A stretch of 64,000 bases of DNA from Acrocarpospora catenulata (lineage in GTDB: Bacteria > Actinomycetota > Actinomycetes > Streptosporangiales > Streptosporangiaceae), in assembly GCF_018476525.1 (NCBI RefSeq), contig NZ_JAHCST010000005.1, positions 124,001 through 188,000 on the forward strand, read 5' to 3'. A program made the position numbers and the translations under genes. Under the pieces are notes generated by a model, which searched no databases, had not been told where the DNA came from, and worked only from the letters and a program-made list of their open reading frames with translations. Positions 18,051 through 26,541 of the stretch are shown here, piece after piece; position 1 is the stretch's first letter, and each line of letters starts with the position of its first letter.

Positions 18051-18754
18051 CCCCTCCGGTCGCCGCCCTCAACTGTGCCGACCTGTCCGTCGCCGAAGTG
18101 GCCAAGATGATCGACCACTCGCTGCTGCGCCCGGAGCTCACCCCCCGCCAGGTGACCGAGGGCTGCGACCTGGCGGCGCGCTACCAGGTCGCCTCGGTCT
18201 GCGTGAAGCCCGCCGACGTCGCCCTGGCCGCGGAGCGGCTCGCCGGCAGCGGCGTGCTGGTGGGAACGGTGGTCGGCTTCCCGCACGGCTCCTCCACCAC
18301 CGCGGTCAAGGTGGCCGAGGCCCAGGCCGCCATCGCCGACGGGGCCGCGGAGCTCGACATGGTGCTCAACATCGGCCGGTTGCGCGGGGGAGCGGACGCG
18401 GCTGTGGCCGACGACATCGCCGCGGTGGTCGGCGTCGCGCCCGGCACGGTGATCAAGGTCATCTTCGAGAACGCCTACCTGACCGACGAGGAGAAGATCC
18501 GCGCCTGCCGCCTGACCGAGGAGGCGGGCGCCCACTACGTCAAGACCTCCACGGGTTTCGCGCCCTCCGGCGCCACCCTCGCCGACGTCCGGCTCATGCG
18601 GGCGAACGTCTCGCCCAAGGTCAAGGTCAAGGCGGCGGGCGGCGTCCGCACCCTGGACGTGCTCTTCGAGATGGCCGAGGCGGGGGCGGTCCGTTTCGGG
18701 GCCACCACCACGGCCGACATGCTCGACGACCTGGCCGGCCGCCGCACGCCCTAG
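18047..18754 (+). CDS. deoC: deoxyribose-phosphate aldolase
   Basis: 235 aa TIM-barrel class I aldolase splitting 2-deoxyribose-5-phosphate to glyceraldehyde-3-phosphate and acetaldehyde. Schiff-base Lys in HYVKTSTGF, proton-relay Lys in [10 protein letters not shown], and [10 protein letters not shown] near the N-terminus. TTG start overlapping the gntR stop (TTGA), with GGAG 5-6 nt upstream; an internal ATG at the MIDHSLL motif would truncate strand 1. Part of deoxynucleoside salvage, but no other deo gene is adjacent. Confidence 0.93.
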   Translation: MTPPVAALNCADLSVAEVAKMIDHSLLRPELTPRQVTEGCDLAARYQVASVCVKPADVALAAERLAGSGVLVGTVVGFPHGSSTTAVKVAEAQAAIADGAAELDMVLNIGRLRGGADAAVADDIAAVVGVAPGTVIKVIFENAYLTDEEKIRACRLTEEAGAHYVKTSTGFAPSGATLADVRLMRANVSPKVKVKAAGGVRTLDVLFEMAEAGAVRFGATTTADMLDDLAGRRTP

Positions 18755-18774
18755 AGTTGGCGGCTAGTGCTGTG

Positions 18775-19190
18775 ACCGGAAACGATCACCGGGGTCGCAC
18801 GTAGCCGCCAAGCTGGACCGGATCGAGTACGCCCTGACCCGGCGCCCGGAACGGACTTTCGCCTTCGATGAGTTCGGCCCGCTGGGCATCCGTCCCACCG
18901 CCGGGTCGGGGTGGGCGGAACAAGGCCGGCCGGGGCGGTTGCCGGCCACCTACCACCGCACCCACGGGATCACCTACTTCCACGGCTGCTACTCGGTCGG
19001 CGATGACCTGCTGTGGGGAGTCAACCGGCGCCGCAAGGGCATCGACCACACCTGGGCCGCGCTGAAGTCGATCCGCGCCGCCCGTCCGGACGGCGCCAAA
19101 GTGGACCCCAGCATGCCGAGCATGGTGGAGGCCGGTGCGATGGTCTTCGCATGGAAAGTACTTCTCGATCTGGCGCGCACAGGGCCTTAG
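18775..19190 (+). mobile_element. IS630-type transposase remnant, left of the dha module
   Basis: Starts with TA and the terminal sequence GTGCTGTGACCGGAAACGATC, then jumps directly into the middle of an IS630-family transposase (LDRIEYALTRRPERTFAFDE, with a DDE Asp in FDEFGPLG), then PATYHRTHGITYFHG and WGVNRRRKGIDHTWAALKSI. Homology to the copy at 26.5-27.2 kb ends near 19098 (GACGGCGCC); the last 30 codons to the stop at 19190 are unrelated. The N-terminal third and the distal end are missing, so it is inactive. Same terminal sequence and almost identical 165-bp core as the other copy. Confidence 0.8.
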
Positions 19191-19299
19191 ACAAGCCCAA
19201 TCCTCCCAGCTCGGAAGCACTTTCAGGTGGCGAGCTCGTATCTTCGCTCCGCATGGCGGAGCAGCGGCTCGTTCGGCACGGTGGCAGCGGCCGGGCGGG

Positions 19300-19596
19300 C
19301 TATTCGGCGTTGGCGAGGATGTCGGCCAATGCCGTGACGGCCTGTTCTGCGTCGGGGCCTTCGGCCCGGATGGTCAAGCTGCTTGCGGCTGTGGCGCCAA
19401 GCCCCATCACGGCGAGCACGCCGGTCGGGTTGATGGTGCGGCCGCTGTGCTGCAGTTGTATGACGCTGGTGAACCTTGCTGCGGCGCGGGCGAGCTGGCC
19501 CGCTGGGCGGGCGTGCAGGTTGGCGGGCAGGACGACGGTGACTTCGTGAATCGCCATGGTCGTGGCGGTCGTGGTGGTGTCAGAATTTGGGGACAT
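19300..19596 (-). CDS. ptsH: HPr phosphocarrier of the dihydroxyacetone PTS
   Basis: 98 aa. Phosphorylated His lies in ANLHARPAGQLAR; the Ser-46 region reads GRTINPTGVLAVMGLGA. It passes phosphate from EI (23626-25311) to DhaM. The ATG at 19596 overlaps dhaM by 17 bp and is preceded by GAGGAGG with a 6-nt spacer; a start at 19557 gives an 85-aa protein closer to usual HPr length but has no ribosome site. The extra residues form a Thr-rich N-terminal tail. Co-transcribed with dhaM. Confidence 0.88.
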   Translation of the reverse strand: MSPNSDTTTTATTMAIHEVTVVLPANLHARPAGQLARAAARFTSVIQLQHSGRTINPTGVLAVMGLGATAASSLTIRAEGPDAEQAVTALADILANAE

Positions 19597-19972
19597 TGCG
19601 GGCCTCCTCGGCGGCTTCAACGACGGTCTTCAAATCCGCACCGGATGCGGCAGCGACCACCGCGGCGACGGCTCCTTCGACGAAGGGCGCGTCGACGAGG
19701 GTGACATCGGGGTGGGGATGGTCTTCCAGAACGGTTCGGGCAGTCAGGACGGAGCTGCCGAGGTCGGGGAGGACGATGACGCCGGCTCCGACGTTGGCGC
19801 GCCGGATGGCGGCGAGGACCAGATCGTAACTGGTGCCGATCCGGCCGTCGTCGGTTCCTCCGGCGGTGGCAAGGGGGACTGTGTCGGAGCCGATTTGCTT
19901 CAGCAGCAGGTGCAGGCCTGCGACGAGCTCGGCACTGTGGGACACGAGTACGATGCCGACAGTGGTGGTCAT
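19580..19972 (-). CDS. dhaM: PTS-dependent dihydroxyacetone kinase phosphotransferase subunit DhaM
   Basis: 130 aa, EIIA-mannose fold only. Active His in LVSHSAELVAGLH; GTSYDLVLAAI and VIVLPDLGSSVLTA follow the DhaM pattern. It rephosphorylates the ADP bound to DhaL. In E. coli DhaM is fused to HPr and part of EI; here those are separate proteins encoded nearby. Probable leaderless start: TTGATG (20009-20004), 17-nt spacer, TAACGT (19986-19981) ends 8 nt before the ATG. Divergent from iclR. Confidence 0.92.
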   Translation of the reverse strand: MTTTVGIVLVSHSAELVAGLHLLLKQIGSDTVPLATAGGTDDGRIGTSYDLVLAAIRRANVGAGVIVLPDLGSSVLTARTVLEDHPHPDVTLVDAPFVEGAVAAVVAAASGADLKTVVEAAEEARNVPKF

Positions 19973-19992
19973 GAACAGCTACGTTAAATCCC

Positions 19993-20017
19993 GGAACGCT
20001 GTTCATCAATACTGAAC
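19993..20017. promoter_or_regulatory. IclR operator at dhaM/iclR promoters
   Basis: A 25-bp sequence beginning GGAACGCTGTTCATC and ending TGAAC; 20 of 25 bases match the site at 20933-20957. Inner dyad GTTCA/TGAAC. It overlaps the -35 box and spacer of the dhaM promoter and lies 15 bp before iclR. Confidence 0.7.
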
Positions 20018-20031
20018 CAGGAGATTTTTCG

Positions 20032-20808
20032 ATGGTGCAGGCGGTACATCGGGCAGTGCAGATCTTGCGGGAGCTCGCCTCCGCCGGACCCAGGCTGGGT
20101 GTGACCGAACTGGCCGACCGTCTGGGCGTGGCCAAGCCCACGGTGCATGCGCTGCTGCGCACGCTGGAGGCCGAGGGGCTGGTGGTGCAGGATCGGGAGA
20201 GCTCGAAGTACCAGCTCGGCCCGGACCTGTTGCAGTTGGGCAACGCCTACCTGGACACCCAAGAGCTGCGGACCCGTTCGCTGACCTGGGCTGACCAGCT
20301 CGCCACCCGGGCGAATGAGGCGGCATGGGTGGCGGTGCTCACCGGTGACCACGTGCTGGTGGTGCACCACGCCTTCCGCCCCGTGGGCGCCGTGCAGATC
20401 CTCGAGGTGGGAGCCAGCATTCCCTGGAGCACCTGCGCCCTGGGCAAGGCCATCGTTGCGTTCGCCCCGGCGTCCGAGCGGGAGCGGTTGCTCGCGGGCG
20501 AGCCGGCGGTACTCACCGGTGCCAGCATCACCGACCCCGGGGTGCTCGTCAGTCAGCTCAAGGAGACCCTCAGGACCGGGTACGCGCTCGAAGACCAGGA
20601 GTCGGCCATCGGCGATGCGGGCATCGCCTCCCCGGTCTTCGACCGCTCCGGTGAGGTGGTCGGCGCCATCGGCATTGTCGGCCCCGTCGAGCGCCTGCTG
20701 GCCGAACCGGCACGTCAGGAGCTCGCCGTCGCGGTCCGCGAGACCGCCAGAAACCTTTCCCGAGACCTGGGCGCCCCTCGCGGCGGCGCCCGCAGCGCGG
20801 GCACCTGA
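20032..20808 (+). CDS. IclR-family regulator of the glycerol/DHA module
   Basis: 258 aa. Winged-helix domain (VQILRELASAGPRLGVTELA; LGVAKPTVHALLRTLEAEGL) then an IclR effector domain (VGASIPWSTCALGKAIVAF; GYALEDQESAIGDAGIASPV). Resembles actinomycete glycerol-operon repressors (GylR-type). Encoded between the dhaM-ptsH and glpF-dhaKL-ptsI operons, each of which carries the same operator motif, so it likely coordinates both and itself. ATG follows AGGAG with about 9-nt spacing. Confidence 0.9.
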   Translation: MVQAVHRAVQILRELASAGPRLGVTELADRLGVAKPTVHALLRTLEAEGLVVQDRESSKYQLGPDLLQLGNAYLDTQELRTRSLTWADQLATRANEAAWVAVLTGDHVLVVHHAFRPVGAVQILEVGASIPWSTCALGKAIVAFAPASERERLLAGEPAVLTGASITDPGVLVSQLKETLRTGYALEDQESAIGDAGIASPVFDRSGEVVGAIGIVGPVERLLAEPARQELAVAVRETARNLSRDLGAPRGGARSAGT

Positions 20809-20901
20809 CCGGCAAGCCCTTCCGCACCCTGTCCTGGGCCCCTCGGCGCGTCGCCGTGGGGCCTTTTCCGTGCGCCGGGTCCCGATAGTCGGCCGACCCT
20901 C

Positions 20902-20957
20902 TTGACAGGCTCGAAACACGGGCTTAACTTTCGGAACACCGTTCATCCATGATGAAC
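20902..20957 (+). promoter_or_regulatory. glpF-dhaKL-ptsI promoter and IclR operator
   Basis: TTGACA (20902-20907), 17-nt spacer, TAACTT (20925-20930). The operator GGAACACC...GATGAAC at 20933-20957 covers the predicted start site and contains a perfect inner dyad GTTCATC-cat-GATGAAC. A leader of about 160 nt separates it from glpF. Confidence 0.75.
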
Positions 20958-21099
20958 GCATTGCGGGAAGCGGTGAGCTGTCCGGTTCCCCTGAGCTGCC
21001 CGCCAGCCCTGGCCCGACCACCTGGCGGCCCCCCACATAGTCTGCTCAACGCCGAGGAGGTGAGACGCCCAGCCCCCGCGTGGGGACTGGACGCCATCC

Positions 21100-21876
21100 A
21101 TGGACGACAACACCTACCTACAGAAACTTCTCGCTGAAATGCTGGGCACCGCCGTACTGGTGTTCATCGGCGTCGGTTCGGTCCCCGCAACGCTCATCGT
21201 CGGCGGCGACGCACCGTTCACGATGGCGCAGCTGGGGATGATCTCGCTGGCCTTCGCCACCGCCGTGATCGCCATGGTCTACGCGATCGGCCATGTCTCC
21301 GGCTGCCACATCAACCCTGCCATCACCCTGGCACTGGCTGTCACGAAGAAGATGCCCTGGCGGGACGTGCCCGGCTACATCGCGGCCCAGGTGGCCGGGG
21401 CGCTGCTGGGTGCTCTTGCGATCGTCGGGGTGCTGGGGAAGAAGGCGGTCGACGTCGGTCTCGGCATCGCCGCCTACGGCACCGGCGTCGGCCCGGGACA
21501 GGCGTTCTTCGCCGAGGCAGTCGGCACGTTCATCCTCGCTTTCGTCGTCTTCGGGGCCATCGATCGGCGCGCGGCCGGCGGCTTCGCGGGCCTGGCCATC
21601 GGACTCGGCGTGTTCGCCATCATCATCCCGGTGGCACCTGCCACCGCGGCGTCCATCAATCCGGCCAGGACGCTCGGCCCGATGCTCACCGGAGAGCTGT
21701 TCGGCGGAACGATCCACTGGGACCAACTGCCTGTCTATCTCGGCGCTGAGGTGATCGGCGCCATCGCCGCGGGCGTCCTCTACACCGCGCTCAACGCCCG
21801 CCGCAAGGCCACCGCCATTACGCGATCCGAGAACCGGAACGTCGAGCCCGCCGCTGCCCAAGGAACCCTGTCGTGA
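21100..21876 (+). CDS. glpF: glycerol facilitator (MIP family)
   Basis: 258 aa with six membrane helices and two half-helices carrying the channel signatures HINPAIT and SINPARTLGP (the Arg of the selectivity filter). The sequence GCHINPAITLALAVTKKMPW is aquaglyceroporin-like. It admits glycerol or dihydroxyacetone for the kinase encoded next. dhaK overlaps its end by 4 bp. Confidence 0.92.
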   Translation: MDDNTYLQKLLAEMLGTAVLVFIGVGSVPATLIVGGDAPFTMAQLGMISLAFATAVIAMVYAIGHVSGCHINPAITLALAVTKKMPWRDVPGYIAAQVAGALLGALAIVGVLGKKAVDVGLGIAAYGTGVGPGQAFFAEAVGTFILAFVVFGAIDRRAAGGFAGLAIGLGVFAIIIPVAPATAASINPARTLGPMLTGELFGGTIHWDQLPVYLGAEVIGAIAAGVLYTALNARRKATAITRSENRNVEPAAAQGTLS

Positions 21877-22874
21877 AGAAGCTCATCAACAGCCCCGAAA
21901 CAGTCCTGGACGAAGCCCTGGCAGGCATCGCCGCCGCCCACCCCGAACTCCGTGTCGACGCGAAGAACAAGGTGATCACCCGCGCCGACGGCACCATCAG
22001 AGCCGGCGGGGTGGCCCTCATCTCCGGCGGCGGCTCCGGGCACGAGCCCCTGCACGGCGGCTTCGTCGGACCCGGCATGCTGACCGCCGCCTGCCCCGGT
22101 GAGGTGTTCACCTCCCCGGTCCCCGATCAGATGCTGGCCGCGGCCCAGGCCGTGGACAGCGGGGCGGGAGTGTTGTTCATCGTGAAGAACTACACCGGCG
22201 ACGTCCTGAACTTCCAGATGGCCGCCGAACTGGCCGCCGAGGAAGGCATCATGGTGAAGACCGTCGTGGTCGACGACGATGTCGCCGTCCAGGACTCGAC
22301 CTGGACCGCCGGACGCCGGGGCACCGGAGCCACTGTCTTCGTCGAGAAGATCGTCGGCGCGCTCGCCGAACAGGGTGCCGACCTGGCCGCGGTGGCCGAG
22401 ATGGGACGCCGGGTCAACGCCTGCTCCCGGTCTTTCGCCGTCGCCTTGACCGCATGCACCGCCCCCGCCGCGGGCAAGCCCGGCTTCGACCTGCCGGAAG
22501 ACGAGATGGAGGTCGGCGTTGGCATCCACGGCGAGCCCGGACGCCGGCGCGACAAGCTCCGCCCCGCCAGGGAGATCGTGGCCACCGCCCTGGAAGCGAT
22601 CCTCGCCGACCAGCCCCTGGCCGCGGGAGACGAGACCATCGTCATGGTCAACGGCCTGGGCGCAACCCCGCTGCTGGAGCTGTACGTGGTCTTCAACGAG
22701 GTCGCCACCGCGTTGACGGGCCAGAACGTCGTCATCGCCCGCAGCCTCGTCGGCAACTATGTGACCAGCCTGGACATGGCGGGTGTTTCCATCACCGTGT
22801 GCAAGGCCGACGCTGACATGCTGGCCCTGTGGGACGCACCCGTGAACACCCCAGCCCTGCGCTGGGGCACCTAG
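21873..22874 (+). CDS. dhaK: dihydroxyacetone kinase subunit DhaK
   Basis: 333 aa. Binds dihydroxyacetone covalently through His in VGVGIHGEPGR; N-terminal GGGSGHEPLHGGFVG and NYTGDVLNF motifs are diagnostic. Works with DhaL, which donates phosphate from bound ADP/ATP. GTG start overlapping the glpF stop. Product dihydroxyacetone phosphate enters glycolysis. Confidence 0.95.
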   Translation: MKKLINSPETVLDEALAGIAAAHPELRVDAKNKVITRADGTIRAGGVALISGGGSGHEPLHGGFVGPGMLTAACPGEVFTSPVPDQMLAAAQAVDSGAGVLFIVKNYTGDVLNFQMAAELAAEEGIMVKTVVVDDDVAVQDSTWTAGRRGTGATVFVEKIVGALAEQGADLAAVAEMGRRVNACSRSFAVALTACTAPAAGKPGFDLPEDEMEVGVGIHGEPGRRRDKLRPAREIVATALEAILADQPLAAGDETIVMVNGLGATPLLELYVVFNEVATALTGQNVVIARSLVGNYVTSLDMAGVSITVCKADADMLALWDAPVNTPALRWGT

Positions 22875-22881
22875 CGGAGTC

Positions 22882-22955
22882 GGGGGCGAGCCCGTACGAG
22901 GAGGGATAGGACCTCCCCATCCACACTCCCAGCCCCCCGAGACGGTCTCGCCCCC
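22882..22955 (+). promoter_or_regulatory. intercistronic stem between dhaK and dhaL
   Basis: Nine-base arms GGGGGCGAG / CTCGCCCCC enclose about 56 nt that contain a smaller GGAGG...CCTCC pairing. No T-run. Probably an RNA-stability or partial-attenuation element setting DhaK:DhaL ratio; inference only. Confidence 0.4.
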
Positions 22956-23005
22956 GGCCCTGCCCACCGTCAACAGCCGTATAACCGATCACGAACGGAG
23001 ATCCC

Positions 23006-23629
23006 GTGGACATCGACCTCGCCCGTAGTTGGGTGCAGGCCATCGCCGCCGCCGTAGACCAGCACAAGGACTACCTCACCCAGCTCGACTCGGCCATCGG
23101 TGACGCCGACCACGGCATCAACATGCACCGCGGCTTCTCCGCCGTCACCACGGCCGTGGCAAACATGGAGGCGGACATCGTCGGGGCCGTACTGGTCAAA
23201 GCAGGCACCACGCTCATCTCCAGCGTCGGCGGCGCGTCCGGCCCGCTGTACGGCAGCGCCTTCCGCGCCATCGGCAAGGCCCTGGATGCGCCGACAGCCG
23301 ACCCGCAGCAGTTCGCGGCCGCCCTTGCCGCTGGTCTGCAGAGTGTCCAGAAGCTCGGTGCGGCAGCACCCGGCGACAAGACGATGATCGACGCCTATGC
23401 CCCTGCGGTGGCCGCCTTCCAGCTGCAGGTCGACTCCGGTGGCGACTTCGCCGCCGCAGCAGGGGCCGCAGCGGACGCTGCCAAGGAGGGCATGCGCGCG
23501 ACCACCCCCCTGCAGGCACGCAAAGGCCGGTCCTCCTACCTCGGCGCCCGCAGCGTCGGCCATCAGGACCCTGGCGCTACCTCCACCGCCCTGATCTTCC
23601 GCGCTCTCGCTGAGACGGTGGCCCGATGA
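23006..23629 (+). CDS. dhaL: dihydroxyacetone kinase subunit DhaL (ADP-binding)
   Basis: 207 aa. The Mg-nucleotide-binding Asp cluster is in SAIGDADHGINMHRG; GGASGPLYGS and ARSVGHQDPGATS follow the family pattern. Holds ADP as a cofactor that DhaM rephosphorylates. GTG start. Overlaps ptsI by 4 bp. Confidence 0.95.
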   Translation: MDIDLARSWVQAIAAAVDQHKDYLTQLDSAIGDADHGINMHRGFSAVTTAVANMEADIVGAVLVKAGTTLISSVGGASGPLYGSAFRAIGKALDAPTADPQQFAAALAAGLQSVQKLGAAAPGDKTMIDAYAPAVAAFQLQVDSGGDFAAAAGAAADAAKEGMRATTPLQARKGRSSYLGARSVGHQDPGATSTALIFRALAETVAR

Positions 23630-25311
23630 TCCGCCGCGCCTACATCGGGCATACGGCCGCGTTCGGAACGGCTCTGGGCTTTCTCCACCGCACGGACCGC
23701 CCGCCGACCCCCACCCTCCTGCCTCGGCGCACCAGCGGCGACCCTGCCCAGCAGATCGTCGACGCCTTCGACGCCGTCGCCACCCGCCTGCTCGACCTGT
23801 CCGCCTCGCTGCGCGAGCAGGGCAAGGACGAACAGGCCGACATCATGGAGGTCAACGGCTACATCGCGCAGGATCACGATCTGCGCGAACAGGCGATCAA
23901 GCGAACGCACCAAAGACAGCCGGTGGCTGTCGCCGTCCGGCAGGCCGTCGACGCCTATGCCGGACTCATCGCCGCCCTGGACGACCCGACCCTGGCCGAA
24001 CGCGCCGCCGACGTCCGGCAGGTCGGCCGCCGCGTCCTGGCCCATTTGCACGGCGACACCGATCCCGCGCCCGACCGGCCCCTCGTCCTGGTTGCCCACG
24101 AAATCGGCGCGGCAGACCTGCTGGAACCCGGCCGGACAGTGACCGCCGCCATCTCCGTGACCGGCGGACCCAACTCCCATGCCGCCATCGTCGCCCGCTC
24201 CCAGGGCATCCCCCTCCTGCTCGCTGTCGACTCCGCTTTGCTCGACGAACCAGAGGGGCAGGAGATCCTCCTCGACGCCGGCCTGGCGACCGCGATCGTC
24301 CATCCTGACGACGACGAACGCACCGCCGCGCTCCGCGCGATGGACGCCGCTCGCGCTCGCCGCTTTGCGCTTGCCGAGGAACGTCACCTGCCCGCCGAGA
24401 CACTCGACCACCGCCGGGTCGTGCTGCGGGCCAATGTCGCCACCCCGGCCGACGCCCGCGCCATGCTGACCGCCAACGCCGACGGCGTCGGCCTGCTCCG
24501 CACCGAGCTTCCTTTCCTCAACCATCGCGCCTGGCCCACCCGCGAGCAGCACGCCGCTGCCCTGGTCCCCGTCCTGCGCGCCCTTGCCGGAAAGGTAGTC
24601 ACCGTCCGTACCCTGGACTTCGCCGACGACAAACTGCCGCCGTTTCTCGCCGCGGGCCGGGAGGATGGGCGTCTTGGCCGCAGCCTGCCCCTCATGCTGG
24701 CCCAGCCCGAGGCGTTCGCCGACCAGTTCCACAGCCTGCTGAGCGTCGGAGGCGGAACCGACCTGCGCGTCATGATCCCCATGGTCGCGAGCGTCGACGA
24801 ACTTCGCCACTGCCGCGCGCTTTTGCACGCCGCAGCCGCGGAACTCGGCGTCACGCCACCCCCGCTGGGCATCATGGTCGAGCTCCCCGAAGCCGTCGCA
24901 GCCGCCGATGACCTCGCCCGCGAGGCTTCTTTCTTCTCCATCGGCAGCAACGACCTGACCTGTCAGATCCTGGGCCTGGACCGCCGCGACCCCGCCGCCA
25001 CCCCCGCCATGGCCGCGCACCCCGCCGTGCTCAACGCCATCCACCAGGTCGTCACCGCCGCGCACCGCCACGACCGTCATGTCTCCGTATGCGGCGACGC
25101 CGCCGCACACCCCCTTGTCACCCCCCTCCTCATCGGCCTCGGCTGCGACAGCCTCTCCGTCGCGCCCGCCGTCGTCGACGAAGTCCGCGCCCGCGTCCGA
25201 TGCCTGCGCCACGACACCTGCGCTGCCACGGCAGCCGCAGCCCTCATCCACAAGACCCCGGAAGAGGTGTGGCAACTCGTCGAGCAGCATTGTCGGCCGC
25301 CGATGCCTTGA
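23626..25311 (+). CDS. ptsI: PTS enzyme I (phosphoenolpyruvate-protein phosphotransferase)
   Basis: 561 aa, full-length. Phospho-His domain signature GGPNSHAAIVARSQGIP (His), TANADGVGLLRTELPFL, TVRTLDFADDK, MVELPEAVAAADDLA, SIGSNDLTCQILGLDR and VCGDAAAHP (catalytic Cys) all match EI. The N-terminus (MIRRAYIGHTAAFG) deviates from the common GIxASPGIAxG start. Its place after dhaL suggests an EI dedicated to the DHA relay, not to sugar uptake. ATG overlaps dhaL. Confidence 0.93.
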   Translation: MIRRAYIGHTAAFGTALGFLHRTDRPPTPTLLPRRTSGDPAQQIVDAFDAVATRLLDLSASLREQGKDEQADIMEVNGYIAQDHDLREQAIKRTHQRQPVAVAVRQAVDAYAGLIAALDDPTLAERAADVRQVGRRVLAHLHGDTDPAPDRPLVLVAHEIGAADLLEPGRTVTAAISVTGGPNSHAAIVARSQGIPLLLAVDSALLDEPEGQEILLDAGLATAIVHPDDDERTAALRAMDAARARRFALAEERHLPAETLDHRRVVLRANVATPADARAMLTANADGVGLLRTELPFLNHRAWPTREQHAAALVPVLRALAGKVVTVRTLDFADDKLPPFLAAGREDGRLGRSLPLMLAQPEAFADQFHSLLSVGGGTDLRVMIPMVASVDELRHCRALLHAAAAELGVTPPPLGIMVELPEAVAAADDLAREASFFSIGSNDLTCQILGLDRRDPAATPAMAAHPAVLNAIHQVVTAAHRHDRHVSVCGDAAAHPLVTPLLIGLGCDSLSVAPAVVDEVRARVRCLRHDTCAATAAAALIHKTPEEVWQLVEQHCRPPMP

Positions 25312-25405
25312 CCCCTGTACCTGCGAAGATCAATCCACCGCCAGGCGCCCCGGCAACACACAGAACACCACCCGCGGCGCCTTCGGACCTTGAAGGATGC
25401 TGTTC

Positions 25406-26383
25406 ATGCCGCTTAAGCGCCCCGACGCTTCATCGATAGCGCGCTTCGGCCTCGGCCTGGCCGCTGTTGGACGTCCCGGTTACATCACGCTGGGCCGTGA
25501 CCTGGATCTGCCCGCCGACCGTTCGGTCGAGGCGATGCAGGCCCATGTCCACCGGCTGCTGGACGCCGCCTACACCGCAGGTGTGCGGTATTTCGACGCC
25601 GCCCGGTCATACGGTATGGCCGAGGACTTCCTCGCCAGCTGGCTTCATGCCCGTCCCGATGTGCAAGGCGTGGTGATCGGCAGCAAGTGGGGCTACACCT
25701 ACACCGCTGGCTGGAGAACGGACGCCAGAACGCACGAAGTCAAGGACCACAGCCTCGCCACGTTTCGACGACAGCTTTCGCACACACGTGCACTGCTCGG
25801 CACCCGGCTCGACCTGTACCAGGTTCACTCGGTCACTCCGACAAGTACGGCGCTGACCGACCCTGCACTCCATGAGCGACTGGCCGTGCTCGCCACTGAA
25901 GGCGTGACGATCGGGCTGTCTGCCAGCGGACCAGATCAGGCGGAAACCATCCGCACGGCACTGGAGATCACGGTCGAAGGCAAGCAGCTGTTCGGCAGCG
26001 TGCAGGCCACCTACAACCTCATGGAACCGTCGGCGGGCGCCGCACTTGCCGAGGCGCACGCCGCTGGGTGCACAGTGATCGTCAAGGAAGGACTGGCCAA
26101 CGGTCGCCTGGCAGATCGCCATGCCTCGGGTCCAGAAGCCACCGTCCTGCGCGACATCGCGCAGGAGGCGAAAGTCTCGTGTGATGCCGTGGCGCTCGCA
26201 GCCGTCGCCGCACAGCCTTGGGCGGACATCGTCCTGTCCGGAGCGGCCACGGCCGAGCAACTCATCAGCAATCTCACGGCCACGCACCTCCGCCTCGTCC
26301 CCGATCAGCTCGAGCGGCTCACCGCGCTGGCCGAGCCTGCCGACGTCTACTGGGCGCAAAGATCACAGCTGAGCTGGACGTGA
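25406..26383 (+). CDS. aldo/keto reductase
   Basis: 325 aa TIM-barrel oxidoreductase. Catalytic tetrad visible: Asp in RYFDAARSYG, Tyr in the same segment, Lys in VIGSKWGYTY, His in LYQVHSVTP. Start 25406 chosen because AAGGA lies 8 nt upstream; ATG at 25397 has no room for a site. It lies 94 bp after ptsI. In this context it may interconvert glycerol or a related triose with dihydroxyacetone, a step otherwise unfilled here; that is inference. Confidence 0.85.
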   Translation: MPLKRPDASSIARFGLGLAAVGRPGYITLGRDLDLPADRSVEAMQAHVHRLLDAAYTAGVRYFDAARSYGMAEDFLASWLHARPDVQGVVIGSKWGYTYTAGWRTDARTHEVKDHSLATFRRQLSHTRALLGTRLDLYQVHSVTPTSTALTDPALHERLAVLATEGVTIGLSASGPDQAETIRTALEITVEGKQLFGSVQATYNLMEPSAGAALAEAHAAGCTVIVKEGLANGRLADRHASGPEATVLRDIAQEAKVSCDAVALAAVAAQPWADIVLSGAATAEQLISNLTATHLRLVPDQLERLTALAEPADVYWAQRSQLSWT

Positions 26384-26541
26384 ACGGCACTGACAGCTCC
26401 TTCAATCTGAAGCAGCCAGCCTCCTCTCAACTCACCGTTCCGGAAAACCGGGGGAAGACCATGCGGCGTCGGCGGGGCGGCCCGCGCAGATTTTCACGCC
26501 CGCGAGGCGTCATCTGCAGGTGAACGGCTGACTCCTATGGC

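Noticed and set aside
22882-22955. Riboswitch between dhaK and dhaL
   Set aside because: Only a long-loop stem is visible; no known riboswitch core.
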